Source of the DNA: Sarcomyxa edulis
Lineage: Eukaryota > Basidiomycota > Agaricomycetes > Agaricales > Mycenaceae
Direction: 5' to 3'
DNA length: 64,000 nucleotides
Assembly: GCA_009761415.1 (NCBI GenBank)
Contig: QUOL01000016.1
Location: forward strand, 654,113-718,112
The translations under genes were made by a program, and so were the position numbers. Under the pieces are notes generated by a model. It saw only the letters and a program-made list of their open reading frames with translations, was not told the DNA's origin and searched no databases. This document shows positions 1 to 11,717 of the stretch, one piece after another (position 1 is the stretch's first letter; every line of letters starts with the position of its first letter).

Positions 1-2862
1 ATCTAAGGCTTTGTAGATTGTGGCCACCGCACTCCCTGAGTGCACGGATCCAGACGATGTCTCCATCACTGTCAAGGCCTTCTTGCAGGCAGATCTTCCC
101 ATCGAGTTGATTGAGCTCCTCGAAAAGATCATCATCGAGCCGTCACCTTTCAGTGACAACAAGAATCTCCAGAATCTGCTCCTGCTCACCGCTATTCGCG
201 CTGACAAGGGTAAAGTCGTTGGATATATCAACAAACTGCAGAACTACGATGCCGGAGAAATCGCCAAGATTGCCACCGAACATGGTCTTTATGAGGAGGC
301 TCTGACCATTTACAAGAAGTACGATCAATTCGCAATGGCTATCAACGTTCTCGTGGAACACATTGTCTCCATCGACCGTGGCCTTGATTATGCCAACAAA
401 GTCAACAAGCCCGAAGTATGGAGTAGACTCGCTAAGGCCCAGCTCGACGGCCTACGCATCAAAGATTCGATCGGTCTGTTATATTTCTTACTAATCTTGT
501 ATTACCTGCTCAATTTCATCCCTTAGACTCGTACATCAAGGCTGGGGATCCCACGAACTACATTGAGGTTATCGAGATTTCAGGTCGTGCTGGTAAACAC
601 GATGATCTCGTTCGTTTTCTCCAAATGGCTCGTAAAACGTTGCGCGAGCCCAAGATCGACACGGAACTGGCGTACGCGTATGCGAAGACCGATCGACTGC
701 ACGATATGGAGGACTTCTTAAACATGACCAACGTCGCCGATATTCTGGAGGTTGGAGAGAAGTGTTTCGAGGATGAGCTGTACCAAGCGGCCAAGCTGCT
801 TTTCAGCAGCATCTCGAATTGGGCCCGTCTCGCGACCACTCTTATCTACCTAGGCGAATACCAGACCGCTGTGGAAAGTGCCAGGAAAGCAGGGAATACC
901 CAGTAAGTGGCCTCTCTGAGCATTCGGTTTCGTCAACTTCTTCTAATAATTGGCTAGGGTCTGGAAGCAAGTTCACGCTGCGTGCTTAGAGAAGGCCGAG
1001 TTCCGTCTTGTAAGGGTTTCCTGTGGATTTTCAACTACCTGATCTAACGATGAGCTCTATCACAGGCTGAGATCTGTGGTCTTAACATCGTGATTCACGC
1101 GGTATGTTGCGCTTTCCAAATATCATGTAGATGATCTGTAACGGAGCTATATTTCTCTTCGTAGGAGGAACTACCGGGTCTCGTGCAGGCATACGAGCGT
1201 CGTGGTCACTTCGACGATATCATTCAACTTTTGGAGAAGGGTTTGAGCCACGAACGAGCACACGTGAGTATATACTTACTATGGTTTTGGACACGATGCT
1301 CAATCTTTCCTTACAGATGGGAATGTTCACAGAACTGTCCATCTTGCTGAGCAAGTACAAGCCAGAGAAACGTAAGTAGATCTCTGGAAACCATTGGCAA
1401 TTGTGCTGATTATCCATCGCAGTCATGGAACATCTCAAGCTATTCGTTTCGCGCATCAACATTCCCAAGGTGAGTCTGAATCCTTCTTTTGATTTTTCTC
1501 TTGTTCTAAATGCTCGTGAAGGTCATCAAAGCCACCGAGAAAGCCCATCTTTGGCCAGAACTCGTTTTCTTGTACATCAAATATGATGAATTCGTAAGTC
1601 TTTCATCCCTCATCTGACAGTGTATGCTGACAACGCTATCAGGATAATGCTGCTCTGGCCATGATTGAACGATCTGCCGATGCCTGGGAACACAATCAAT
1701 TCAAGGATGTCATTGTTCGGGCTGCTAACGTCGAAATGTAGGCTTTGCATCCGTCCATTGGGAGAAGTGCATGTCAACTGATGTTGTCTCTTGCAGCTAC
1801 TACAAGGCTCTGACATTCTACCTTCAGGAGCATCCTACACTGTTGACAGATCTCTTGACTGTCCTCATTCCTCGTATTGAACACAGCCGTGTTGTACGAA
1901 TGTTCCAGCAGATAGATCACATACCGTTGATCAGGTCGTATCTTATCGCTGTTCAACATGTGAGTATGACTATCTCTCTATGAGAGCATCACTGACGGCT
2001 AGTATAGCTCAACATTGAAGCTGTCAACGATGCGTACAATGACCTATTGATCGAAGAGGAGGACCACAAGACCCTCCGCGATTCCATCGATAGTTTCGAT
2101 AACTTCAATAACATCAGTCTCGCCAAACGCCTCGAGAAACATGAGCTCCTTGAGTTCAGACGACTTGCAGCGCATCTGTACAAGGTATGGGGCCCCGCAA
2201 TTCTGTTGACGATTCAGGCTGACACGGATAATCCCAGAAAAACTCTCGATGGGAAGAATCAATCTCCCTCTCGAAGCAGGACAAGCTATACAAGGACGCG
2301 ATGGTCACCGCATCTGTCTCAAGTTCAGTAGAAATTGCCGAAGAACTCCTCTCATATTTCGTGGATATCGGGAACAAGGAATGTTTCGCTGCTGTCTTGT
2401 ATGTCTGCTTCGATTTGCTGCGGTCCGATATTGTGGAGGAGTTATCGTGGCAGCATGGTCTGAACGATTTCTACATGCCTTATAAGATCCAGATCCAGAG
2501 ATCCTTGGTGGAGAAGGCAAGTTTTACCTACTTCTGAACCACGGTCATATAGATTGACATGGGAATTCTCAAGCTGGCTCAACTCGAGAAGGAGGTCAAG
2601 GAGAGGTCGAAGAAAGAGGTTCAAAAAGAGCAGCAGGAGGCAGAAGCTCCAATCATCAATCCTGGCTTGCTGTTAACGAACGGGTACGTTGGATTCCACC
2701 CAGCTTGATGAACTGTACCTCATGTGTTGGCCTTAGATTTGTCGGTCAGGCGCCTCCGATGGCAAATGGCATGGTTCCTGTAAGTCAACTGTGAGGCGTT
2801 CTCGACTATTTGTAGTCTGACGGTATCTTTTGCAGGCGATGACCGGCTTTGGTGGCTACTGA
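1..2862 (+). CDS. CHC1: Clathrin heavy chain, C-terminal part (5' end outside window)
   Basis: This is the 3' part of the clathrin heavy chain gene, the leg of the triskelion that coats vesicles at the trans-Golgi, endosomes and plasma membrane. The first visible exon opens at 17, after an acceptor ending TTTGTAG. The protein shows the alpha-helical repeats of the family, with runs such as [20 protein letters not shown] and [19 protein letters not shown]. The reading continues through about a dozen short introns to a tail ending PAMTGFGGY, with TGA at 2860-2862. The N-terminal propeller and first leg repeats lie upstream of the window. The gene is intron-dense, which fits a basidiomycete. I see no damage. 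Family identity is very secure; exact exon borders are hand-drawn. Confidence 0.95.
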
Positions 2863-3123
2863 TTTCTTAGTACTTGTACCTATGGACTTATAATGTTTTC
2901 GACTTGCTAATTGGATTTCTCTCTCTTCATCTTCACATGGAATCTGAACAAGACAACTAAGAGCATGGTAGATTTGGTAGATTTACAAAGATTACATAGA
3001 ATTCAGTCACCACGCCGAATAGCAGTATAATCCCAGAGCAGAAACACAACGAGCGACACGATTAGAGAGAGATGGAGGGTAGCAATGGTAAGAGGGGTAT
3101 CAAGAATCCATAAATCCAGCGTC
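2863..3123. other. Tail-to-tail intergenic region CHC1/RHO3
   Basis: This 261-bp stretch separates two convergent genes, clathrin heavy chain (+) and the Rho3-like GTPase (-). It should hold both 3' UTRs and polyadenylation sites. I see no coding signal in it. Confidence 0.6.
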
Positions 3124-4264
3124 TCACATCACCACGCACATGCCATCTCCTGGCCCTCTTGCGCGTGTACTTAAAGACACACGCGCAGCTTCGTAAAACA
3201 CTTCTGCAACGCCTCGATTGTGTTTAGAGCTACATTCTAGAGGTGGAACGAAGGTTATTGATGGTGCAACAAGAAAGGTAGAGAAACATGCCTAAATATC
3301 GAGATGCTCGTATTCGTCGGGCTACCGCTAGACCTTCTTCGTACTGTACAGGGTGCGTGCCATACCGCTGCAATCGTTCCTTCACTGCGCGGTCGTCCCG
3401 AAGGTCGCACTTTAAGGCTATAGTCCGAATTTAGCAAATGCTTGAGAATACAAGGACATGACTACAGACCGACAAGGACTAGCTGATGGCCCCGAAACAC
3501 GTTCAAACAGAGGAGATCGAAACGAGACATCGATCATACCTTAACACCAGGACAGTATTCCAATATTTCATCTAGCCACTAGAGGAATCACGTCAAACAA
3601 CATCGTGAACCCATAGAGCAAACGCGTCACCTTCGATTCGACATTCTCCAGGGACGTCGGATTGTCAACCTTGATGACAGGAACGTGAATAAGACGGGCA
3701 ACATTGAATGTGATGGTAAACCTACTGAGAAACATAGCATGATAACATGTGTCTCTGCGTAACTCAACGACCGCAGTCGATCGAACTCTTCCTGGCCTGA
3801 ACATGCCCGTGGGGTTCAAGATGCTGCCGCGAGTGAATGTCACTATTGTGGAGATGCATACCTGCGGTATCCCACAAACTGAGTTCCACCAGCTGGTCGT
3901 CCACATACAAATCATGAGTATAGTTCTCGAATACCGTTGGTTCGCTTGAGTTTCCTCTGTCTAAGGTGAGGATTTGCGGCCGCGACGGAGAGAAGACGCA
4001 CTATACTTGTGTAAAGAACCCTCTCGTGAATACATTTAGTAGGGATGTTTTGCCTGTGTGTTCACGGTGCTGCCATAAGGTTCAACGATCGTTCGCGATG
4101 CAAATAATTTACTATACCACATGCACCGTCTCCACATACGACGACCTTTCTCTGCAACTAAACCACAGGAAATGAGAGGAGTATCTGTTCACACAACGCG
4201 AAGCTCGTACTGATCTGTTGCGACCAAATGCAGATCCTTTCGCAGACGGTCCACAAGTAGGCAT
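3124..4264 (-). CDS. RHO3: Rho3-type small GTPase
   Basis: Spliced by hand, the minus strand encodes a Rho-family GTPase of about 215 residues, a membrane-bound switch for polarized exocytosis and actin organisation. All nucleotide-binding motifs are present: P-loop GDGACGKTS, the switch I region [13 protein letters not shown], switch [15 protein letters not shown], the guanine-specificity motif split as LVALKCDLR, and ECSSKHN near the G5 position. The product ends CVVM, a CAAX prenylation box, immediately before TGA at 3124-3126. Exon 1 encodes [18 protein letters not shown], placing a cysteine at residue 4, as in Rho3 proteins that are palmitoylated near the N terminus. At least seven introns are needed. 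The one before ECSSKHN appears to use a GC donor (GCATGT). Rho3 is preferred over Cdc42, Rho1 or Rac because of the N-terminal extension and the ENYTHD context. Confidence 0.92.
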
Positions 4265-4416
4265 TTGTAGGGGTGTTTTGTGGCGTTTTTGAAAGATGTA
4301 GAGTAGATAGAGACAGAAGTGAAAGTGTGAAAGTGAGATGTTGCGAAATAATTTGAGATGGTTCGGAAGACGCGAAGGCAGAGCCAATCACAAAAATATA
4401 GAATTATAAAATTATA

Positions 4417-4422
4417 TTTATT
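4417..4422 (-). terminator. Candidate polyadenylation signal for the downstream end of the first Zn2Cys6 gene
   Basis: Read on the minus strand this is AATAAA inside an AT-rich run (4400-4425), about 130 nt past the stop codon of the transcription factor gene that ends at 4551. Position and composition fit a 3' end signal, but fungal signals are degenerate and I cannot confirm use. Confidence 0.35.
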
Positions 4423-4550
4423 CGTCGAGCGGTCTCCTCGGCAACTCTCAAGAATTCTCTTCATTATCCAGGCTACATAACATACATATCGACACTGTCA
4501 ATACAAGAAAAAGTCTCACTATAAAACATTCAAGATTATTCCTATAAAGA

Positions 4551-7500
4551 TCACAACAACCCCCCGACGAAATCCTGCCAGGTCGAATCCATGTTGGCTT
4601 CTGGCGTGCCCGAGCTTCGTCTCTGAGGTACCTGATTGTCCATCATGTTGTTCGTGTAGCCATTTTCTGTGCCAACGACCATTCCCGTACCTACAGGATA
4701 GTCGTATACAGCTATGTGCAGAATGTTTAGAACTCATCTCTCAAGATATAATGATAGCCATGTACGTACGGAAATATTGCGGGAAGGAGCTGGTATTCCC
4801 CATTATAGTCTGTTGTTGTTGCTGTTGCTGCTGCTGCTGCTGCTGAGGATACTTCTGGTGGATGGGAGATGGTGTTTGATGCTGATGTTGATGCTGCATC
4901 TGCGGATGAGACGGCATGGATAGTTGTGGGATAGATTGTTGCGACTGATGATACGACGACGGCTCGGAATGGTACTGAGTAACATTTGGCATGTACATTG
5001 AGTTGGCATCTCCATATGTCGGTGTCGATTGCATGGGCGCTTGTTGATGAGTTGGTCCGAATGTGTTCAGGTAAGCCAGGAGATTCGGATGGACTTGTTC
5101 TCTGCTCATAGGGGATAAAGGTAAAGGAACAATGGGATTCAAAGAAGTGGGCGATCGGTTCATTATCTGGGGCGAAGGCGTCGATGGTTCCCTTTTCGAG
5201 ACAAGACGTGTTTTCCCGCCAAGCGTAGAGAGTTCGTCGTTGTCATCAACAGGAGAAGCTTCCGAAGGGTATCGAGAAAGAGGTGACCCTTTGCCTTTAC
5301 GAAACTCGTCCAAGCTAATATGTGCTTTCTGTTGTAACCCCAGCATGATTTGCTACAGAAGAAGGTCAGAAAATGCAAACAGGAGAGCCTTGATGGTTAC
5401 TCACCAGGACTTTCTGTGCACGGAACGTCCTCGCCGCTTTCGCAAAGAGCTCGCACGCGGAGTCCAGCTGAACAAGCGCCGACGGCGCCAGACTCATCGA
5501 TGGGCATCTAGTTACGATGGAGCCGAGAACGATCTGAATATCTCCGTCAGTCAATAAGTCGCCGGTTTGGATGACCAAAAGGGACAAGACTAACAGCGCA
5601 GGAAAACATGTGAGTCCACAAGAACCAGATCCTCTCACTTGGTTCCTTGAGCTGCGTGTGGAGATTTCTCATCAACGCAACCAAAGACCCTGCGCTGCGA
5701 TATGCAGCGATGACCGAGGTTCCATAAGGACTGCCGAGAGGATCTTTGGGGTGATCGCTGACTGCTCGAGCAAAGAAGCTGCGGTGCAGGTAGAGCAGAT
5801 CTACGATTTATAGCCGGTAAGAAGAGAACGGAGATAGTCATAAAAATAAAATCAACTGACTCATCTCCCTAATGGCAAGGACAATGTGACGTTGCAAAGT
5901 CAGCATCAGGGTCTCCGGGAACCCGCCGGGTCGTGGCTCGGAACTTCCGAACCCAGCAACTTGAAGGACAGGGGGAACAGGGAATGCGCGCAATTTACGA
6001 TCGAGTTGAAGGACTGTTGCATAAGTCGGTGTTTTCGCTCCAAAAGCCTGATCATGCAAGGCACTCATGCATTCTGAAGTGAATCGGTGCTTCCAAGCAT
6101 GGACTAGCAGATTTGAGAGTGAGACGCGTGTTCACGGAGGAATGCTAAAACATGCTCACAGCTTTGTTCGTCAGAGAGATCGCCCAAGTAAGGCATTTTG
6201 CAATCGACATGTGCCGCAGTGAACGAAGGTGGTCGGCTAAATGTAAAGCACTGGAGTCGAGGTATAATTACCGAAGATCTGGAAGATGACCGAATAATGC
6301 TGACCTGCCAAGAATCATATGTGTACAGCTCCCAAAACAATTCTCGACGGCGTTGAGTTTCGACTGGATCCACCTTCCACCGTCCCGGGTCCCGGTCTAA
6401 ATGGAACAGAAAATGAGGGTGATTTAGGAAATTGAGGGTCTCTAGCACGCACGAAGTCCGATCTATGAAACAAATTGATTAGACAGGTGGGTCAATAACG
6501 ATACAATTGATAACATACACTTTGAGCTACTTTGACGGCGATGCCCATGATAGCCCACCGTGCCCCAGAGCTCGTCCCTTGGCGGTCCGCCAAGAAGAGG
6601 TAGTTGGTCATTAGGAACTAAAGGAATGTCATGAATTTAGCAACCATTGAACATACATAGCCTTACTTCGGCTTACCAAGGCTTGCACCGCGTTTATAGT
6701 CGGCTCATCGAAGAAAGAATGCTGGAACAACGCCGCCCTAGCGAGTTGATGATACTTTTCTGCTTCGATGCTATAGGCTGGCTGGGAGATATCCATCAGA
6801 CTACCGACAGCCAGGATCATGAACATGAGTGCCAGTCGGTGGGACAGGAGGGGATCATCAGTTGGCGAACTGATAGTGCCATCGTAGAATTGTGACCAGA
6901 CTTGGGTATCGAAGGTCTCTGGAGATATTGGGTTGTACCTGCACACGCACATGGTCAGATTTGGAAAATGAGCGAAGCACGAAATGAACGGACATCCATG
7001 CGGCGTGGCTGAAATAGATTGAACGAAGAGAGGTAGCCTTATCGACTGGAGGTAGATACCAAAAGAGACTTCGCAGAGAGACGGGGTCGTCTATCATTGG
7101 CCTCTCCGTAATGGGGAAAGCACAGCTGCGACTGAGGATTTCGGGGGGGAGAATAGTTTGGAGTTGCACCAGATGGTCATCGGGTTCGTCATCTTCTTGC
7201 GACTCGTTCTAGAATGGCGATGTCCATGTTTAGTTGTTCGTTAGTTTGGTGGAAGAATACTGACCTGGAGAAAATACTGCGATCCAAAGCGAAGAGCGTA
7301 TCAAAAGGTGGACAAGCTCAAGTAGAAGACAATGTACTCACCCAAGCACCGGCAGTTTGGCCAAAGTATTTGGCACGACCTGACAGACTTATAGAAAGGG
7401 AGCCAAAAGCATCCACAACATCTGGGTTATTCTCCTCTTCCTTTGAAGAGTTCGCTGCATTTCGGAAGGCCGGCACTTCCCTTTGCAGAGGTGCTTTTAT

Positions 7501-8094
7501 TCTAAGAAGTTCCTCACTAAGAAGAGGATGCGATTCTGACGAGAGTTGTGCATGCGATGAACGCAGAGCATCCTAAATGTTAAAAGCTGTTAGAGACTAC
7601 AGGCCATCTTCTGAGCAACTTTATCTTACTTCTAGTTCGCGAACACGGTTGGCAAGCTCTGATATTTTCTCATGCAGCTCCTGGGTGGATGCAAGAACAA
7701 ATCTTCAAACCGAGGCCACCGTGTTAGATGTTGCAAGAGGTCTGACGGATAGACACCTACCGATTGCCTTGACCAGTAGTCAGAGAGCCCTGGTGAAGAG
7801 ATGATGAGTTCTTTCGAAGCGAGACCATGAGCTCGGGGAACCTACGTCGGGGCAGATAGCACCGCAGCCTCGCTTGACGCAAGAGCCGCAAGGGATAGCT
7901 CGATCGCAGCGTAACTTGAGTCTTTTTTTTTGTTCACAAATTAGAATCGTTATCGAGAATTGGACGAGAATGAGTCAACGGTACCTGCGGCATTCTGCGC
8001 ATGAAAGTCTTGTAGCGCCCTTTCTACGTTTTTTCTGAGATCCTTCTCCAGGAGGGTCAGTATCGACGCGTTTTGTGGACGTCGGGGAGGACAT
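4551..8094 (-). CDS. Zn2Cys6 fungal-specific transcription factor (paralog 1)
   Basis: This gene encodes a nuclear zinc-cluster regulator. The start ATG at 8094 begins MSSPTSTKRVD, followed by a basic stretch KKRRKG and the cluster CAECRRLKLRCDRAIPCGSC completed by VKRGCGAICPD, spacing C-x2-C-x6-C-x5-C-x2-C-x8-C. A coiled coil of the type LHEKISELANRVRELE follows. The middle is a fungal_trans domain, including RLALMFMILAVGSLMD, a HYDSWQ-like segment and HDQAFGAKTPTYATV. The C-terminal third is low complexity, rich in Q, P, S and H with 12 consecutive glutamines, and ends DSTWQDFVGGLL before TGA at 4551. Many introns interrupt it. It is clearly paralogous along its whole length to the plus-strand gene at 16759-20195. 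Regulated pathway unknown; I do not recognise a named orthologue. Confidence 0.85.
4810..4845 (-). repeat. Polyglutamine-coding CAG/CAA tract
   Basis: Twelve consecutive glutamine codons (six CAG followed by a CAA/CAG mixture when read on the minus strand) lie in the C-terminal low-complexity part of the first Zn2Cys6 factor. The pure CAG half could be length-variable between strains. Confidence 0.9.
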
Positions 8095-9818
8095 GATGGA
8101 AGTGATGAAGAAGAGAGCAGTACAAAGTTAGCAGCTGGGAAAAGCTGATAGAATCCCAGCTGTATCGAGATGTCCGATCGGAGATACCCGATCTTTTGGA
8201 AAGTATGCCGGGGGTGGCAGTGCGACGGATGCATATTGTCCAATTTCAAAAAAAAACAGCTCCGAACCCGCATCAAATACCTTCTAATACTCGTCAGATA
8301 ATTGGTTCAATGTCCCAATAGGTAGGCCTCGGTGGGTACAACCTCGATTTCCTGTGGTTCGTGGTTCGTGGTACTGCCGTTGCCTATCCACGCATGCTGA
8401 AGGTCTGACATCTTCATCAAATCAATGATCTATCCATAGAGTCTTCGGCGGTCTTCTTCATAAGGGACTGGCACTGGGAAGAGCCGTATCGGGAAATATG
8501 GTCCAGGTGATAGGCTCACTGATCCTGCTCCGGCCATGGAAAAAGTGCGGTCCAATCTCCATAAATGCATCCGTTATGTTCATGCGTCGTGCAGATTCGT
8601 GAAAAAGATCAAAAAACCAGTTGACAATAGACGACCGTTCAATGCCAGCTGCAGCGCCGTTTGAAAACTTCATTCCCCGCGGCCTCAAATTGGGTACTTG
8701 CCCGATTTCAAACTAGCAGACAAATCACTATCAAAATGATTAAGATTATTGATTACAGTAGAGTTCTAGAAATCTGAATGCTAGTTAGGGATACGTAGAG
8801 CTCAGAAAACCTACAATGTTAAGCACTTGACCCGCTGTGGACTGTTTTAAGGTATGGGGCGCCGGAATCACCGGATAATATTCACGTTCAGCGCGTCCTC
8901 AGTTTTCTAGCTCTTCAGCATTGGATAGCACACATGGTTTGTACTCTCATTCTCAGTCTAGGCCTTATAAATGCACCGTGCATCTGGAGCAATATCAATT
9001 TTGTATTGAGGTGTCCGAGATGCTTCGTATTCAGAGGAATTGCTAGTGAGGTCGAGCCTTCCTAAAAGCCTCGAGGAACTGCTAGAGAGGAAACCAACTG
9101 AAGCCGCCCGTCAGTATCTCGGTAGGACTTGGTGAAGCAGCAAATTAACGAAGAAAGAATCACCTAACGACTCGGAATTGATCGCTGCACATCACTTTTC
9201 GAGTTGTTGAAAGCTAATGACGATACATCATGATCTCGACTTGGTTACCGCAGTGTTGGCAGCTCAATAAGATGGGTTCTTTGATTGAAACCCCCTCAAG
9301 GAGAGAAATTCGCGGGACATGCGAATTGTTGTCCGACTAGACTCGGGGAGGTCATGCAACCACGATCAGTCTGCTGAGATATACTGTGGCACAGATCGTG
9401 AGACTCAACTTGAAGGCACTCGGTAAAACACCCACTTCGGTGATTCCAAATGATCGACACGGTGGTATTGATATGCCCTAAACATGTCGCAATGAGGCAG
9501 GCGTCATGGATGCGAATTATGCCTACTAGTAGCATCAATGCTCGACCTGGACGGTCAAGCATGATACAAGACGATCCTGTAGATTCGCAGACAAATCGCA
9601 CCGGTCTTCGAACTATACACCTATATGTCGATCGATCGATATCGAGATTCACTGTTATATCTCAGATGAATATTACTTGCAGTCCGATTATCGACACAGA
9701 TCTGGGATGAATATGATAGTATGTTTGCATATATGCTAGATGTAGTAGGATTGAGGAGAAGATGGTAGGGCCGAAGATGATGAATGAACTCCACATATCT
9801 AAAGCAATAGTCCCTTAT
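8095..9818. other. 1.7-kb intergenic region, no supported gene
   Basis: This stretch holds the promoter and 5' UTR of the Zn2Cys6 gene that starts at 8094 and the 3' UTR of the coiled-coil gene ending at 9819. Short open frames (for example 8458-8688 and 9296-9652 on the minus strand) have no recognisable domain and no convincing partner exons. A loose direct repeat of GAGGAAyTGCTAG occurs near 9035 and 9073. I see no RNA gene. Confidence 0.5.
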
Positions 9819-11501
9819 TCAAGCTAGCACTACTCCCGCTGCATCCCGGTCAGAATCACCCTTCAATTGTCCAAGGTGCAAGTCGCTTCCGGAGACAGAC
9901 TGGAGCTCCGGTGAGCCCGTATGAGTATGGATGGTAGTGTCCCTCAGACCTACATTCGTTTGCCCTTCACTAGTTGGACTTATGGGTTCGGCCAACGAAT
10001 CTGACACAGATACAGACTCAGAGGATGTGTCAGAGCCTTGGTAAGCCAAGTCTCCGAGTGTTTGCTGCGATGTCTGTGATAATGTTTTCGAAATAGGTTG
10101 GTTCGGAAGGGGGACGGGTGAAGTGGTAGAGGAAACACTGCTAGTCCGTGAAGAGGAGAAGAAACCTCCGAGTTTCTTCGATAGAGGCTCTGCTGGAACG
10201 GGGAGAGCCGAAGGTGGAGTGGTCGATGTGGTGGAAGCCGGCGTTATAGGTGTGGTTGCAGTAGACGCGCCCTTCACAGGGGTTTCGACCTTCCATAGCT
10301 TGAAGCCCCAGCCGCCAGTACTGACACTAGGCTTACGGGCACTATGTGTATCCGGCTCTTCACCTGTAGTCATGGTCGGTGGAGGTGGAAGTTTGACAGT
10401 TCCAAAGCCGTTGTTGGTAGCAGTTGGTGTGGATACTTCTCCGACCTTATGCTCGCCGATAAAGTCTCTCAACACCTTCACACATGTTTCTGATGCTTCC
10501 CTCGCTTCGTTCGACTCCGCCAGATCGTGTCGAGTTTCCTCTAGCTGCTCCTTAAGACTTTCCAGTTCGCGCCGAAGATTCAAGAGTTCTAAGGCGGTGG
10601 ATGGGTTCCTGCTCGGTTCGGATTGGGACTGCTCGACTTTAGGAGGAGAGCTCGATCTACCGAAGATGGAGAAGCCGCGTGTACTGACAGGTGGATGGCT
10701 GATTCTCGCCGAGAGGCTGTTGATACTATGAATCGAAGCGTTATCGGGCAAGTTGAACGTTTGCTGTCCGCTAGGACTAGGGCTGGTAGTGATGTAATCG
10801 GGAACGGCCATAGACGAATCACGACTCCCAAATAGCGAGTCGGAGACAGATGAGATTCGTCTGTGACTATTAGGTCGTCCATTAGATAGAGATGTAAAGG
10901 AGGAACCGGTCAGAGGAGTGAATGATGCGCGTTTACTTGAAGCGGGCCCTCCGAACGAGGGGATACCGGCGCGAGATAGATCAATAGACATGGGCGAGCC
11001 GCTCATGCGTCTGTTCTCCGTTTGGAGCCTCATAAGCCCTCGTCTGGTACGACTGCTTAGTTTTGAGGAGCACTTCAGTTTAATCGACGAGACATACCTG
11101 CTCTCTTCGACCTTGATGCGAAGCATGGCTAGAGTATCTTCATCGTCTTTCATTCTCCGCCTTGCATCAAAAAGCTCGTCTTCCATATTGGTGCACTTTT
11201 CTGTCATGAGCTGCAAGCTATCTTGTAGCTCTGCTTGGTAGGAATGTGCACTGGCGACAAGACTGAGAAGGTCGTCTCGTTCCTTAGATATCTGTGAGAT
11301 AGTTTGACGGAGTTGGGTGACAATAGACGCGAGGACATGAGGATCTAAAGAGTCGTGGTGTTCTTGTTCGTTATATGATGGTGTTCCGGGTAGAGACTCG
11401 AGGTCGAGTTGACGTTCAAGCTCGAGACTGAGGTCGATTGAAAAGGGGCGGTTTGCACTTGAAGGAGAAGAAGAATCGTGATGTTGGTCGTGAAGAGACA
11501 T
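9819..11501 (-). CDS. Orphan serine-rich coiled-coil protein
   Basis: A single open frame of 560 codons from ATG at 11501 to a stop at 9819. I do not recognise a family. Visible are a short acidic N terminus (MSLHDQHHDSSSPSS), a heptad-rich segment at about residues 55-140 starting LASIVTQLRQTISQISKERD, a Ser/Pro/Thr-rich disordered middle, a second coiled coil at about 305-350 containing LNLRRELESLKEQLEETRHD, then a long Ser/Thr/Pro tail with clustered potential phosphosites. The 45-nt stretch 11053-11097 begins GTATGT and ends AGCAG on the coding strand and interrupts the first coiled coil, so it is probably a real intron that happens to be a multiple of three. A cytoskeletal or scaffold role is possible from architecture only. 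Confidence 0.75.
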   Translation of the reverse strand: MSLHDQHHDSSSPSSANRPFSIDLSLELERQLDLESLPGTPSYNEQEHHDSLDPHVLASIVTQLRQTISQISKERDDLLSLVASAHSYQAELQDSLQLMTEKCTNMEDELFDARRRMKDDEDTLAMLRIKVEESRYVSSIKLKCSSKLSSRTRRGLMRLQTENRRMSGSPMSIDLSRAGIPSFGGPASSKRASFTPLTGSSFTSLSNGRPNSHRRISSVSDSLFGSRDSSMAVPDYITTSPSPSGQQTFNLPDNASIHSINSLSARISHPPVSTRGFSIFGRSSSPPKVEQSQSEPSRNPSTALELLNLRRELESLKEQLEETRHDLAESNEAREASETCVKVLRDFIGEHKVGEVSTPTATNNGFGTVKLPPPPTMTTGEEPDTHSARKPSVSTGGWGFKLWKVETPVKGASTATTPITPASTTSTTPPSALPVPAEPLSKKLGGFFSSSRTSSVSSTTSPVPLPNQPISKTLSQTSQQTLGDLAYQGSDTSSESVSVSDSLAEPISPTSEGQTNVGLRDTTIHTHTGSPELQSVSGSDLHLGQLKGDSDRDAAGVVLA

Positions 11502-11717
11502 GGTGGTATCTTTGAAAGAAATAATAGGGAAAAAAGAAATGAAGAGAAATGGTAGCTTAGCGTCTGATAATCGGTTGGACCATACGCCTTAACGACAACC
11601 CGGGAGACAATCCTATGTCGCGGTCACGAGCTGTCACATCCGCTGTGACGCTCCTCCTTGATCCCATCATAGGTTCACATTTATACTATCAATATACATA
11701 TTTCTTTGTTAAATCTT

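Noticed and set aside
10123..10731. 202-codon plus-strand open frame
   Set aside because: It lies antisense to the orphan coiled-coil gene, whose long frame and coiled-coil pattern are far more convincing; its valine- and serine-rich content is a shadow of the serine-rich coding strand.
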